A stretch of DNA of 64,000 bases. It comes from Macquaria australasica (taxonomy: Eukaryota; Chordata; Actinopteri; Centrarchiformes; Percichthyidae). The DNA is taken from positions 62,001 to 126,000 of the forward strand of contig SEMN01000704.1 in assembly GCA_005408345.1 (NCBI GenBank), given 5' to 3'. The notes under the pieces were generated by a model. The model made no database searches and was not told the origin of the DNA. It saw only the letters and a list, made by a program, of their open reading frames with translations. The position numbers were made by a program, and so were the translations under genes. Positions 54,436-64,000 of the stretch are shown here, piece after piece. The stretch's first letter is position 1; each line of letters starts with the position of its first letter.

Positions 54436-54660
54436 AGTGGCGGCTGGTGACTCAAAAAATTGGGGAGGATAGGAAGTGAACCAACGCTACAAACATTAAA
54501 GTCTGTCCCTGAATTCTAGACTGAGTGATGGAGTTAGTGAATGACTGAGTGATGAAGTTACACCATCGGTTGGTCGATTGATCAACTGACTCGGGGGTGG
54601 ATCTGCCTCCAAACCAGCAGATCTGTGTTACTGGCACACCTGTTTTACTGCCCCGTTCAA
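54436..54660 (+). repeat. hAT-type start (CAGTGGCGGCTGGTGACT) and following DNA
   Basis: CAGTGGCGGCTGGTGACT at 54436 is a familiar end of a fish DNA transposon. The sequence after it carries an unusual run of ACTGAGTGATG repeats. No second terminus was found. Confidence 0.35.
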
Positions 54661-55299
54661 GATATAGCCCACATACAAACTACGTAGACTGAGGAGTGGG
54701 TGAAGTTTTTATTATTTTTTTGAGATCCCCATTAGTTGTTCCTGGGGTGTCATTTGGAACTCACGGCCAGTCAACAGAATCAAAGTAATTATGGGCCAAA
54801 ATCATGGGAACTAGCGTGTAAATTGTTTGTCTTTTTTTTTGTTCAGACCGGATCAAGAATAAGCAGCAGGACAGACAGCTGTGTTTTATCCAGCTCTTGG
54901 AAAGAGTTCATAACAGTAAGGCGAATGATGTTGTGGTCAAATATAATTTTCAGAAGGCCTTGACTTCCTAACTTCAGCTTGCTAATACCATCGAAGAGGC
55001 GTCTGTTAGCTTTTTAGCCAGGCTAGCTAACTGAATCATTCATTCACCTCTCAACAGTGCCACTTGTTCCTACCTCTCAGTTCAGATTAGTTTCAGCTTT
55101 ATTAGTAATATGTAGGTTAACACAGGGTTAACAATACAATGAAATGTGTTGGATGAGAAAAACAGGTCAGCTCAGCAGTAAGAGTCGCGATAGCAGCACT
55201 AGTTATAAGACATAAAATAAAATAAAGAAATAGATTACCTATAATAAAGTATAACACTATATAAATCTAAATATAACACTATATAAATGAAAGTGACAA
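54661..55299. other. Unassigned DNA
   Basis: Nothing recognisable; AT-rich before the LINE at 55300. Confidence 0.4.
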
Positions 55300-57266
55300 G
55301 TGTATACTACCCCTCCCCCTGCCCCTGTCTCCTCTGCAACCATCATTGCCATCTACCCTCCCTGTCTGCAGCCCCCCCCCCCCTCATCTCACCACTCACC
55401 ACTCCCCACAGCCCTCAGCTTACAGCCACTTAATACACCCACACCACAGCCTGGGCTGGGCCCATCTCCCCATTTCACACCCGCAAACATCCCCCATTCA
55501 GCCCCCATGCCCCCTACAAGCTCAACCGGGCTGTTCCTCACAACATCTCAGGTGAGAAACGAACTGAGGAAGATAAGGGTGAGGAAGGCGGCGGGCCCAG
55601 ACGGCATCAGCTCCAGACTTCTGAAGTCCTGTGCGGACCAGCTGTGTGGGATTGTTGAGCACCTGTTCAACCTGAGTCTGAAGCTGGGGAGGGTGCCAAA
55701 ACTGTGGAAAACATCGTGTCTGGTTCCTGTGCCGAAGACCCCACATCCCAAGGACCTCAATGGCTATAGGCCAGTGGCATTGACTTCTCACCTGATGAAG
55801 ACCCTGGAGAGACTGGTCCTTGTCCACCTGCATCCGCTGGTGAGACCATGTATGGACCCTCTGCAGTTTGCCTACCAACCCGGCATTGGGGTGGATGATG
55901 CTGTCATTTACCTACTTCACACATCCCTCTCTCACCTAGAAAAGGCTGGAAACACTGTGAGGATCATGTTTTTTTGATTTCTCCAGTGCTTTTAACACCA
56001 TCCAGCCCAGGATTCTGGGGGACAAGTTGGAGCACGCTGGGGTGGACCATCACCTGGCAGCATGGACTATATCACAAACCGACCACAGTATGTGAGGTTA
56101 CAGGACTGTGTGTCTGACACACTTCTCTGCAGCACAGGGGTTCCACAGGGAACCGTTCTGGCGCCTTTCCTGTTCACCTTCTACACAGCGGACTTCACCC
56201 TTAACACTTCGAACTGTCACCTGCAGAAGTTCTCTCACGACTCTGCCATCGTCGGCCTCATCACCGACAGGGATGATAGGGAGTACAGAGAACTGACCCA
56301 GGGCTTTGTGGGTTGGTGTCAGCAGAACCGCCTCCAGATCAACGCGGGTAAAACCAAAGAGCTGGTGGTGGACTTCGGCAGGCGCAAACTCTCTCCACCT
56401 ACACCAGTGAACATCCAGGGAACGGACATTGAGATTGTGAGATTGTACAAGTATCTGGGTGTTCACTTGAACAAACTGGACTGGTCAGACAATACGGAAG
56501 GGCCAGAGCCGTCTCTTTTTGCTCAGGAGACTAAGGTCTTTTGGAGTGCAGGGTGCACTCCTGAGGACTTTCTATGACTCTGTGGTGGCATCAGCCGTCT
56601 TGTATGGGGTGACCTGTTGGGCCAGTGGCATCTCTTCCAGGGATAGGAAGAGACTGGACAGACTGGTAAAGAAGGCCAGCTCTGTTGTTGGATGCCCTCT
56701 GGACCCAGTGGAGGTGGTGGGAGGCAGGAGAATGGTGGCCAAGCTATCATCACTACTGGAGAACACTTCCCACCCCCTACATGTCACTATCAGAACTGGG
56801 CAGCTCCTTCAGCGATCGGCTGCTCCACCCGCGGTGTCTGAAGGAGAGGTACCGTAGGTCCTTCCTGCCTGCTGCTGTCAGACTCTATAATCAGTACAAC
56901 TCCCGGTAATCTACACTTGACTGTCAGTGTGCAGACTATTTGCTACTATACTTCATCTGCTGCTGTGCATTATCTTCATGCATATATTTTATTCATGATG
57001 TTATCTACTTCATATGTTACTGTGAAATAGTTTCATGTACATGTATATTATATATGTGCAATATTTTTATCTTATCTATTTGTTCATACTTACAACTGCA
57101 CTCAGTCACTCTATTATTTATTTCTGTCTATACTGTGTACAGGACTATTTTTTCTATTTTTCTATTTATTTTATTGTATTTCTATATATGACATTTTTGC
57201 TGGCTGCTGTAACGCTGAAAATTTCCCCGCTGTGGGACAATAAAGGCTTATCTTATCTTATCTTAT
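55300..57266 (+). mobile_element. Rex1/Babar-like LINE, 5'-truncated
   Basis: It contains most of the RT region and a 3'UTR of about 330 bp, ending AATAAAGGCTTATCTTATCT with a (TTATC)n tail at 57240-57266. The tail type and the FSSAFNTIQP motif are typical of Rex1 in fish. The 5' end starts in a Pro-rich linker before RT; the endonuclease is absent. The 5' boundary is approximate. Confidence 0.9.
55540..56909 (+). pseudogene. Rex1 reverse transcriptase, frameshifted and inactive
   Basis: Order of RT motifs: RKIRVRKAAGPDGISSRLLK (55561), LVPVPKTPHP, DLNGYRPVALTSHLMKTLER, PLQFAYQPGIGVDDAV, then a +1 shift in a run of seven T (55969-55975) into DFSSAFNTIQP. A second shift lies near 56060, then STGVPQGTVLAPFLFTFYTA, KFSHDSAIVGLI, NAGKTKELVVDFGRR and YKYLGVHLN. 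A third shift lies near 56500, then LLRRLRSFGVQGALLRTFYD. A fourth near 56760 leads to LKERYRRSFLPAAVRLYNQY and a stop. The first catalytic Asp of the FxDD box is His (56236-56238). It cannot act as RT. Confidence 0.88.
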
Positions 57267-57926
57267 ACAATATTGCACATAGGGTAAGTATCAGTCAGTC
57301 CTCATACAATAACAGCAGTCATGACTGATAGTGCATACATGCCACATCACAAGCCCTCAAGTCGTATGCACCAGATCTTTGTCAGATGATTGTCAAGGCC
57401 ATTCTTGTTATCCTCACTTTTAGACTGGGGAAGACCGGCACCGGACCTGTTTCTTGCTCTAGTAAAATCCTTTTAAAACAGTCTGTCTCCATATAAATGG
57501 TTTGAAAAAGAGCTATTATGAAAATGTTTTTGTTTGTCTGGAGTTAATGCACCATGGGTAGAGTACACTACAGATATTTGACTGATGAATGTACAGTGAA
57601 CGACCAGGTAACATGAAGGGAAAAACAGCCATGCAATTCCACAACAAGCTACTTTACAACATCCATTGTCATTACTAATGTTTGTGTTTTTCCTCTCTAA
57701 TTCTTCATTAGTGTTTTTAATCAGTCACAGTCTACAAACCCCCATCTCCACAGCCTTAATAGAGATAGCTGTATGTTGGCACCTCAAGTATGGTATGTTT
57801 TAAAATACCTTGAAGCACAGAAGCTATCCTGGGTAACAGCACAAAGTGAATAGTCACTCCAGACTTGCTGCATAGTTCCACGTTCCAATCAGAATTTCAA
57901 AAGGCAGTTTAAATGTCCTAAACACA
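57267..57926. other. Unassigned DNA
   Basis: No recognisable feature. Confidence 0.4.
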
Positions 57927-57928
57927 TA

Positions 57929-58614
57929 CCGTAAATTCTCAAATAGTGGCCAGGTCATTTAATTACCTCAACTGCAGAGGGTACCAGGCCTTTATTTGAA
58001 GTAGGCTTACATTAGAGACAGACCTTTATTTCTAATTCCCTCAATTTGACGAGTATATTTGGTCATATTTTAGTATGAAGCCTCCTTTTCTGCTCTGCTC
58101 CCGATTGCCCTGTTAAATTCCTGTTTCTGCATTATACTGTTAATACAAACTGAACACGTCCTGTATTTGTTTTGAATTAAAGTGGACAGAATCCTTTCAT
58201 TTCCTAACAAGGCTTTTATTGTAAAACATTTGCAGGACCATGTTGTGAAAAATTCACTGACTTGCACGGTTCCTGGACTTCAAATGTAGCTATTGCCATC
58301 TTGTGGTGCTTGTATGTTACTACAAAATACAATTTGGGAGGGACATTAACACAGATACACCCACAGTGACCGAAATATGACAAACACGTACAAGTAGTTA
58401 GAAGTACAGTTGTTTTTAGATGAGTAGTCCAGAACAACAAAGTGTTGAAAATAGCATGAGTATACTCTTGAATTTATTAAATTAAAGTGATGGAAATGTA
58501 CCTTATGCTCAGTTGGCATGCACCAGGAGTTTATCTACCCTTGATTTTTTCCCCTGGCCTGTATTTGGGGGCTGGCCTTTATTTGAGACCCGGCTTTTAT
58601 TTTAGAAAATATGG
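57929..58614 (+). mobile_element. 686-bp MITE flanked by TA
   Basis: Left end CCGTAAATTCTCAAATAGTG, right end inverse-related (CCATATTTTCTAAAATAAAA when reversed). TA lies on both sides (57927-57928 and 58615-58616). Near both ends there are GGCCTTTATTTGA motifs (for example 57988 and 58573), a known fish repeat pattern. It has no coding region. Confidence 0.65.
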
Positions 58615-58616
58615 TA

Positions 58617-59224
58617 TTCTATACCCTTGTAAGACTGAAAAGTATGCTCCATTAAAACTACCCCAACAAGTACAATTTATTCAAAGTTACTGAAGTACAT
58701 GTAATGTTGTAAATGTAACTTGTAAATGAAACTTATTAATAGTAACTATACAAAATATTATAGGAAACTATCTAAGGAAAGCTGTGTGTGTTTCTGGGCT
58801 GTGACTGAATGAAAACACAGAAAATAGTTTACTGCTGGAGGACCAAAACAGACATAGGTAATTATGAACTATGGCTATTGTAAAGCATCATGTGGTGGAA
58901 TTGTGTGGCTGTAGTTTTTCCCATCATGTTACCTGCTCTGGTGGTCATTCACTGTATATATCAGTCAAAAATCTGTAGTGAAGTGTATTAACCTCAAATG
59001 CAGTGGGATGTTACATTAAATCCCAAGCCCTATAGGCCACAACAGTGGAGTATTGATTAAATGTCACTTTTGGTTGCCATTATCAGTGGAGTAATCACCC
59101 TTTCTTTTATCCTTTGCAGAAATGAAGTCATCTGTTATATATAAAGTATTCCTGTTCCACCTCTAGTAATAGTCTATTGTTCCACCTTATCTGATGAATT
59201 CCTGCTTTCTTCTGTTTCATACCA
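58617..59224. other. Unassigned DNA
   Basis: No recognisable feature. Confidence 0.4.
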
Positions 59225-59530
59225 TTGCATATTGAATATCATTGGGTTTTGGACTGTTGGTTCAACAACATACGTGATTTGAAGACATCACCTCAGATTC
59301 TGGAAAACTGTGATGGTCAGTTTTTGCTGTTTTCTTACAGTTTGGTTATTCATTTTTCCAAACAAAAATGGTCAGTTTTCACTATTTTCTTCCATTTTTT
59401 TTTAAACATTAACATTACTGAAAAAAACTTCGTCTTTAGGACAGTAATCAGCATCTCATATATTTGTGTTTGTAACGATTGATGATGATGTGCTGGTCAC
59501 ACTGAAACTAAAATTAAAAATTAGTTTCAC
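59225..59530 (+). repeat. Fragment of the 46.7-kb hAT-like MITE family
   Basis: TTGGGTTTTGGACTGTTGGT, then GAAGACATCACCTCAGATTC and GGAAAACTGTGATGGTCAG match the family. It contains an internal duplication (ATGGTCAGTTTTTGCTGTTT and ATGGTCAGTTTTCACTATTT). The terminal inverted repeats are lost. Confidence 0.5.
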
Positions 59531-59689
59531 TCAGGCCAAACATGTTGTATTTCTAGTTCTATTTATTTATTTATTTATTTTAAATTCTGTGTAGGACAAA
59601 TAATGTAGTCTTTGTAACAAAATGTAACAGTAGCCTTGACTGGCCATGCTTTTTAGATTTCAACGAAAGAAAGAAAAGTAGCTGTAGCT

Positions 59690-59905
59690 GGTCCCAGAAC
59701 TTATGGAGGTCCCAGATCCTGATCTGGCTCACCTTTGGGCCAAATGTCTACAAAATAATCCTCATCCATTCTGGAGCTGGTCCAGATGTAAAAACCGGAT
59801 CTGCATTAGAATTGGCACGTTGTGCCAAAGGCCACCAGCCCAGGTCTGTTTTACAGATATGGCCCAGAACTTATGGAGGCTCTGAGCCGGATCTGGCCAG
59901 ATGAT
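59690..59905 (+). repeat. Tandem-like duplication of a fish repeat
   Basis: CCAGAACTTATGGAGG occurs at 59694 and 59865, each followed by a CTGATCTGGC or CCGGATCTGGC-like phrase, so the spacing is about 171 bp. It is similar to widespread GGCCC-rich fish repeats. The overlapping 60-codon frame is a shadow. Confidence 0.6.
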
Positions 59906-62518
59906 TTTTGCAGTCTGGCAAGTTTCCTCACTGGCTCATTGGCATCGCGGAAAGTCCTGAATTAAGTCCCCAGGAGGCTTTCACAGCAAGGAGTGGACAG
60001 TCCTCAATTATGTCCTCAGGAGGATTTTAAACAATGTTTATGCTCGTGTGAGACACCATTAGCTTACTAGCACTAGCTTATATGATGCTTCAGCAGTCTG
60101 AGTTAATCAAATCAAGTAAGTATTTTCCAAAGTTATGGTCTTTGTAGAACAGAATTCCTTCTTTTTGTTTCCACCAACAGTGTTTCCGCGCTGAGCTGCA
60201 GTGGAGGAATAGTAACACAAGGAGGGAATTAGACTCAAAAAACTAAAAAGATACTCACTTAATTTAAAATAACTCAGGCTGCTGAACCCTCATTAACTTA
60301 AGATAAACTTTGGAATGTATTCTTGCATAGAATGAAGATTTTGTCGCCCATCACTTACATTGAAATTGCGTTAGGAAGGGATTTCCTAATGGCCAGTATG
60401 AACAGGAGGAATGAATGTGCAATAGAGCAAGCAAAAACTTCTTCAATGTACAAATGGGTGCTTGACTGTTGTTTTAAGACAGACATGAAAATATGGTCCA
60501 TGAAAAGGTATCTGCTTATGGCTCAATTTCCATTAAATTCGAGACTGGATACTGATTTTGGTGACATCTTGACCTTAAAGCAAAATCTATTGCACATTCA
60601 TGCTTCCCTTGATGAACCCTTTCCATTGTGAACACTTCATAAGCTTTCCTATCACACTACCCTCAGGACAAAAAGATGAACCCTTTTGATTTTGATGACC
60701 TCATGCCGCTTCCTGTAGCCCCACCCTAAGGACAAGCTTTTCATTTACTGATAAAGCTGTAGAAAATGTAACATGTACTTCATCTTCTGACAGCCACTAG
60801 CTGGGTTTTAGACCTTAGGTCTTAATGATAAAAGGTCTAAATATCCAGAGAGTCACATTTACATTCAGGGCTCCTTTCACAGCGTGAAAACATTGTGTGT
60901 TGTGTGCTTTACAGCAAACAGGCAAACAGCAAAATTAGAAGCAGACATCCCATCAGTTAGAACTCATCTGGAGATGAAGCACTGAGCCAATGACAGGTCA
61001 ATTCATCAGCTGCCTCTCCACTTTCATCATTAGTAGTGCTGCTTCCTGAGAGCGCTGACCTTTTCTCACTTCTCAGCCGTAGCTGAAAAGCTGAGAATGT
61101 GGAAAAAGGAGAAAAAGATTGTTTGTGTATGTTGAAAGGAAAATGTAAAGAAAAACAGATTTGGTGTGTGTTTGTTTACAGATTCAGGTGGAACAGTAAA
61201 ACACTTTGTGTGTGTGTAGAGGGAGAGAAAGGAGATGTGCATATGTGTGTGTTAGCCCTTGCACTGAATGCTAATGAATGGCTCATCTTGAAAGCAAACA
61301 TACACCAGACTCAGAAATCCTGACTCCTGGATTGACAGCACAAAATGCCTCACATATGTACACACACGCGTAAAAACACACACACTCACACATACTCGCT
61401 CTGTGTCACTCTAGTCTTCCTTTAACCTTGTCTGGAGTCTTGATCAGGTTGACGGTCCCATCTTCTGATGCTGCCGTCTGCCTCTTGCATCAGCTCAGTG
61501 CTTCTAACAAGAGAAGGGCTGCAGGCAGTGAAGTGCATTCTGGGATGGACGTCAAGGGTGTAACCTTGGGGAAGCTGCATTTGATCATTCAAATTACTGT
61601 TTTAGGCTACGTTCAAGCCAGAAACTAAAATGACAGCAAGTCAAATTAGTATTTCATATAAATAAGCGCCTGCTATCTACCTGACTGATAGAACAGTATG
61701 TCTGTATCGAAAAACAAAATCATTAAAAGCTATAATACTTGAGATTCCGGTTTGAATTACATGCTGCATCACTTCCTGTGAAACCCTCTTGCGTAGGTAG
61801 GCAATTTGAATTCAGCGCGGAAAGACTCCGCCACTAACAATAAAACACTAAAAAGAGGGAATTGCAAGGTTAGGGTTATGGGGCTATGTCCCACAACCCT
61901 AAAATGTTGACCATAAATAGTATCAGAGTTTGGTTTCATGAAAATCTTAAGGATTATGACTGTAAAAGGGAAATTCTGGTGTTCATAAATGTGGGTGATA
62001 TTCTTATATTTCTCTCCATTATGACAAGTAAGTGGTTTGAGATCATTTCTGCTAATTTTAAGTTTTGAGAAAGTTGTAAAAGGCACTTGTTTCCAAGATC
62101 AGCATCAATCTTGATAAAGTCCATGTTTCCCAAAACTCTACACTGGAGGTGGTGACTAAAATGTTATTATTACCAATAGTCATAATGGATAAAAATATAT
62201 AAAACAGATTTGAATTTAACTGAATTACCTATGATTCTTACAGCTGGATGGAAGTGTGCAGAGGTGTGGATTTGATTACTCCAGTCAGATTTGAGTCATC
62301 AATCTGATGACTTTAAACTTAACAAAATCAAAAAAATAAAATCAAATAAAACAAAAATTAGCAACTTGATTTTGACTTAACACCTATAACTCGTGATTTC
62401 ATTTGGACTTTTACTTTATCCACTTACTTACTTTACTTGAGTATTACCATTGAGAGAAATATTGTACTTTTTACTTCACTGCATTATCTGACAGATATAG
62501 TTACTAGTTACTTTACAG
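59906..62518. other. Unassigned DNA with one candidate conserved block
   Basis: No coding frame with a recognisable motif: the 102-codon frame at 60323-60631 and the 66-codon frame at 61428 match nothing I know. 60880-61090 is repeat-free and of balanced composition. Short (CA)-rich patches lie at 61360-61395. Confidence 0.4.
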
Positions 62519-62520
62519 AG

Positions 62521-63633
62521 AAAGGTACAATATGTTGCAATTTAAATGTATTAATCGCTCTGTATTGCCAATGTGTGAATGGATTGGGACGTAACAAAAA
62601 ATGAGACCCTCCCTGACTTTCTCAGTTGCCTATAACAGCCTGTGGACTGCTTTCTATGTAAAGGACTCAGGACAGATTTTCCGGGAAAAGCCAAAGGATG
62701 TGATGTTTATGAACGCTCTCGAGTGCCTTGCCTCTCTTCAGCTCCCCTACAGTCCCAACAGTGTGCAACACTAGCTAATGCTTAGAAATGAAATCTGCTA
62801 ACGTCAACAAACAACCGGCACCCACCACAACACAGGGTCCACGTAGCTAGCTTGCTAACGAACATGGATGAATTTCCTGGCTACTGTAACAAAATACTGT
62901 CTTAATGGATAACGGCAGCTAATTCATCCAGACTCAATGGGCTGATCTGGCTGGTAAATTGTCTAGCTTACCATTTGCAAATGACCTTATCAGCTAACAT
63001 TACGATGGAACCAACGCCAGATCCATGCAGCATAGCTAAGTTACAGCTAGCTGGCTAACCTTAGCTTGCTTGATCGCTAATGTTTATCACTAGCAAAATA
63101 CTATCTGAGTGGATATATTAGTTGTCTAACTTGGCAAATTACTTCACCAGCTAACATGATCCATGATACTAACAGTATACAAATGTTGATTTTAGCCAAC
63201 AATAAATGATTTAACGGTACAAAGCAAAGGTGTATAACTAACGATTGCTAGCCAAGAGCGACGCAAGGCAACTAGCTAACTGTAACCTAAGCTAAGCTAA
63301 CTTAGCTACATAGCATGGAGCTGGCTTCAGTTGCTTCGTAACGTTAGCTGTAGTAATTTGCAAACGGCAAGCTAGTTAGTATCATGGAGCCAGTGGTCCA
63401 AATTAAAAACAGGAACATTACAGACAGTAACGTTGTTCTAAATATGATTGTAAATCACGTTCAGTCTTGTGTACGACATGTCCAATCACTTGTTTTGGCC
63501 GTTTCCCGGGATGCTCACTCGCGCCTACGGAGTGCGAGGGCGAGCGTGAGCAACAGGATGCTGACTGCAGTTCACTTAATGGCCACCAGTGTCATTCATA
63601 GCAAGGACTTTCTGAAAACTCCACATAGAACCT
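62521..63633 (+). mobile_element. Possible TTAA-type DNA element, about 1.1 kb
   Basis: The right end is GAAAACTCCACATAGAACCT followed by TTAA (63634-63637). The left end (AAAGGTACAATATGTTGC at 62521) resembles its reverse complement (AGGTTCTATGTGGAG). Internal phrases (CCAAAGGATGTGATGTTTAT, CCACCACAACACAGGGTCCA) occur in fish repeats. The TTAA on the left is not intact. The middle is very rich in GCTAGC, GCTAAC and TTAGCT. The 98-codon frame at 63384-63680 crosses the right end, so it is not an element gene. Confidence 0.4.
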
Positions 63634-63847
63634 TTAAGACTTTCACGGAGAAATGTGGAATCAGATGTCTGTCAGTATAATCAAACAAAACAAATATCAA
63701 ACAAAAATAAGAATTTGAGAGAGAATAAAACTCACTGAAGCAAAAAAAAATGTAATCTCAAAAGTAAAACATAACTTGCAAACAAATTATTTGTGTAATG
63801 ATGTAAGCTTTTACTTTTTTGATATGTCAGTTCCCTGTGCCCTACTG

Positions 63848-64000
63848 TCATCTTCTACTATTTTGATAAGTGGGTTGAAATTTAAGTGCACAAGACAGCT
63901 TGGAGGAAATATTAATACCTAGGTATCTTATGGTGTCTATGGAGTGAGGGCTGCTGGATTCCAGCTCTTTTTGGAGAGTGTTAAGAGTAGAGTTAATTGA
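63848..64000 (-). pseudogene. L1/Tx1-like LINE RT fragment, cut by the window edge
   Basis: The minus strand is open from the window edge to a stop at 63848-63850 and reads TLNTLQKELESSSPHSIDTI then RYLGINISSKLSCALKFQPT. RYLGI(N)I is the conserved motif after the RT palm of L1/Tx1-type LINEs. The frame ends early after FQPTYQN, so it is decayed. The upstream part would lie beyond base 64000. Confidence 0.55.

Noticed and set aside
60323..60631. 102-codon frame
   Set aside because: No recognisable motif and no supporting splice or promoter signals.
63384..63680. 98-codon frame starting MEPVVQIKNR
   Set aside because: It runs across the right end of a TTAA-type element into flanking DNA, so it is unlikely to be a real gene.
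1..64000. Bacterial-type features, CRISPR arrays, rRNA or tRNA genes, phage or toxin systems
   Set aside because: None seen. Repeats are of vertebrate transposon type, and no spaced direct-repeat array or cloverleaf was recognised by eye. A tRNAscan or covariance search would settle small RNAs.

Overview
The window looks like intergenic or deep intronic nuclear DNA from a teleost fish, most likely a percomorph. This rests on its repeats: L2/Maui-type LINE 3' ends, a Rex1/Babar LINE, fish Gypsy-type LTRs, Harbinger, hAT, mariner-like and TTAA-target DNA transposons, and abundant (CA)n, (TA)n and (GA)n microsatellites. I found no intact host protein-coding gene, rRNA, tRNA, CRISPR array or operon. 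Nearly every long reading frame is either a decayed transposon frame or a by-product of a repeat. Family names come from recognising motifs and terminal sequences, not from a database search.

Layout. 1-10 kb: a Gypsy-like LTR on the minus strand, a HARBI1-like transposase remnant, unidentified exon-like remnants, a possible tyrosine-recombinase remnant and a TA-flanked MITE. 10-20 kb: mostly unassigned DNA with an L2 tail, an LTR, an 885-bp Harbinger-like element, microsatellites and two stretches that resemble conserved non-coding DNA. 20-26 kb: a TTAA element followed by two decayed LINEs, each split by a younger insertion (a solo LTR, and an L2 3' end). 26-36 kb: unassigned DNA plus L2 reverse transcriptase remnants and a 92-bp L2 insertion with a 13-bp target duplication. 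36-41 kb: a hAT MITE, long inverted arms built of about 20-bp subrepeats, a foldback element, and the left arm of a large inverted duplication. 42-50 kb: a MITE, a Gypsy gag remnant split by an L2 copy, a retroelement fragment on the minus strand, a second copy of the Harbinger-like element, and a hAT MITE nested in another repeat. 51-54 kb: the right arm of the inverted duplication, interrupted by LTR-derived DNA with a proline-rich, 39-bp-repeat reading frame. 55-57 kb: a Rex1 LINE with its 3' tail. 57-64 kb: further MITEs, a TTAA-type element and a LINE reverse transcriptase fragment at the edge.

The sequences do not work together as a pathway. They record layered transposition: several insertion events can be ordered because their target-site duplications and the interrupted host frames are still readable. 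The most unusual structure is the 37.5-54.2 kb interval, where inverted arms of high similarity, long terminal inverted repeats, a foldback hairpin and several nested retroelements lie together. I found no convincing evidence for a new functional biological system. The best leads for function are a few short candidate exons and candidate conserved non-coding elements, all of which need alignment or RNA data.
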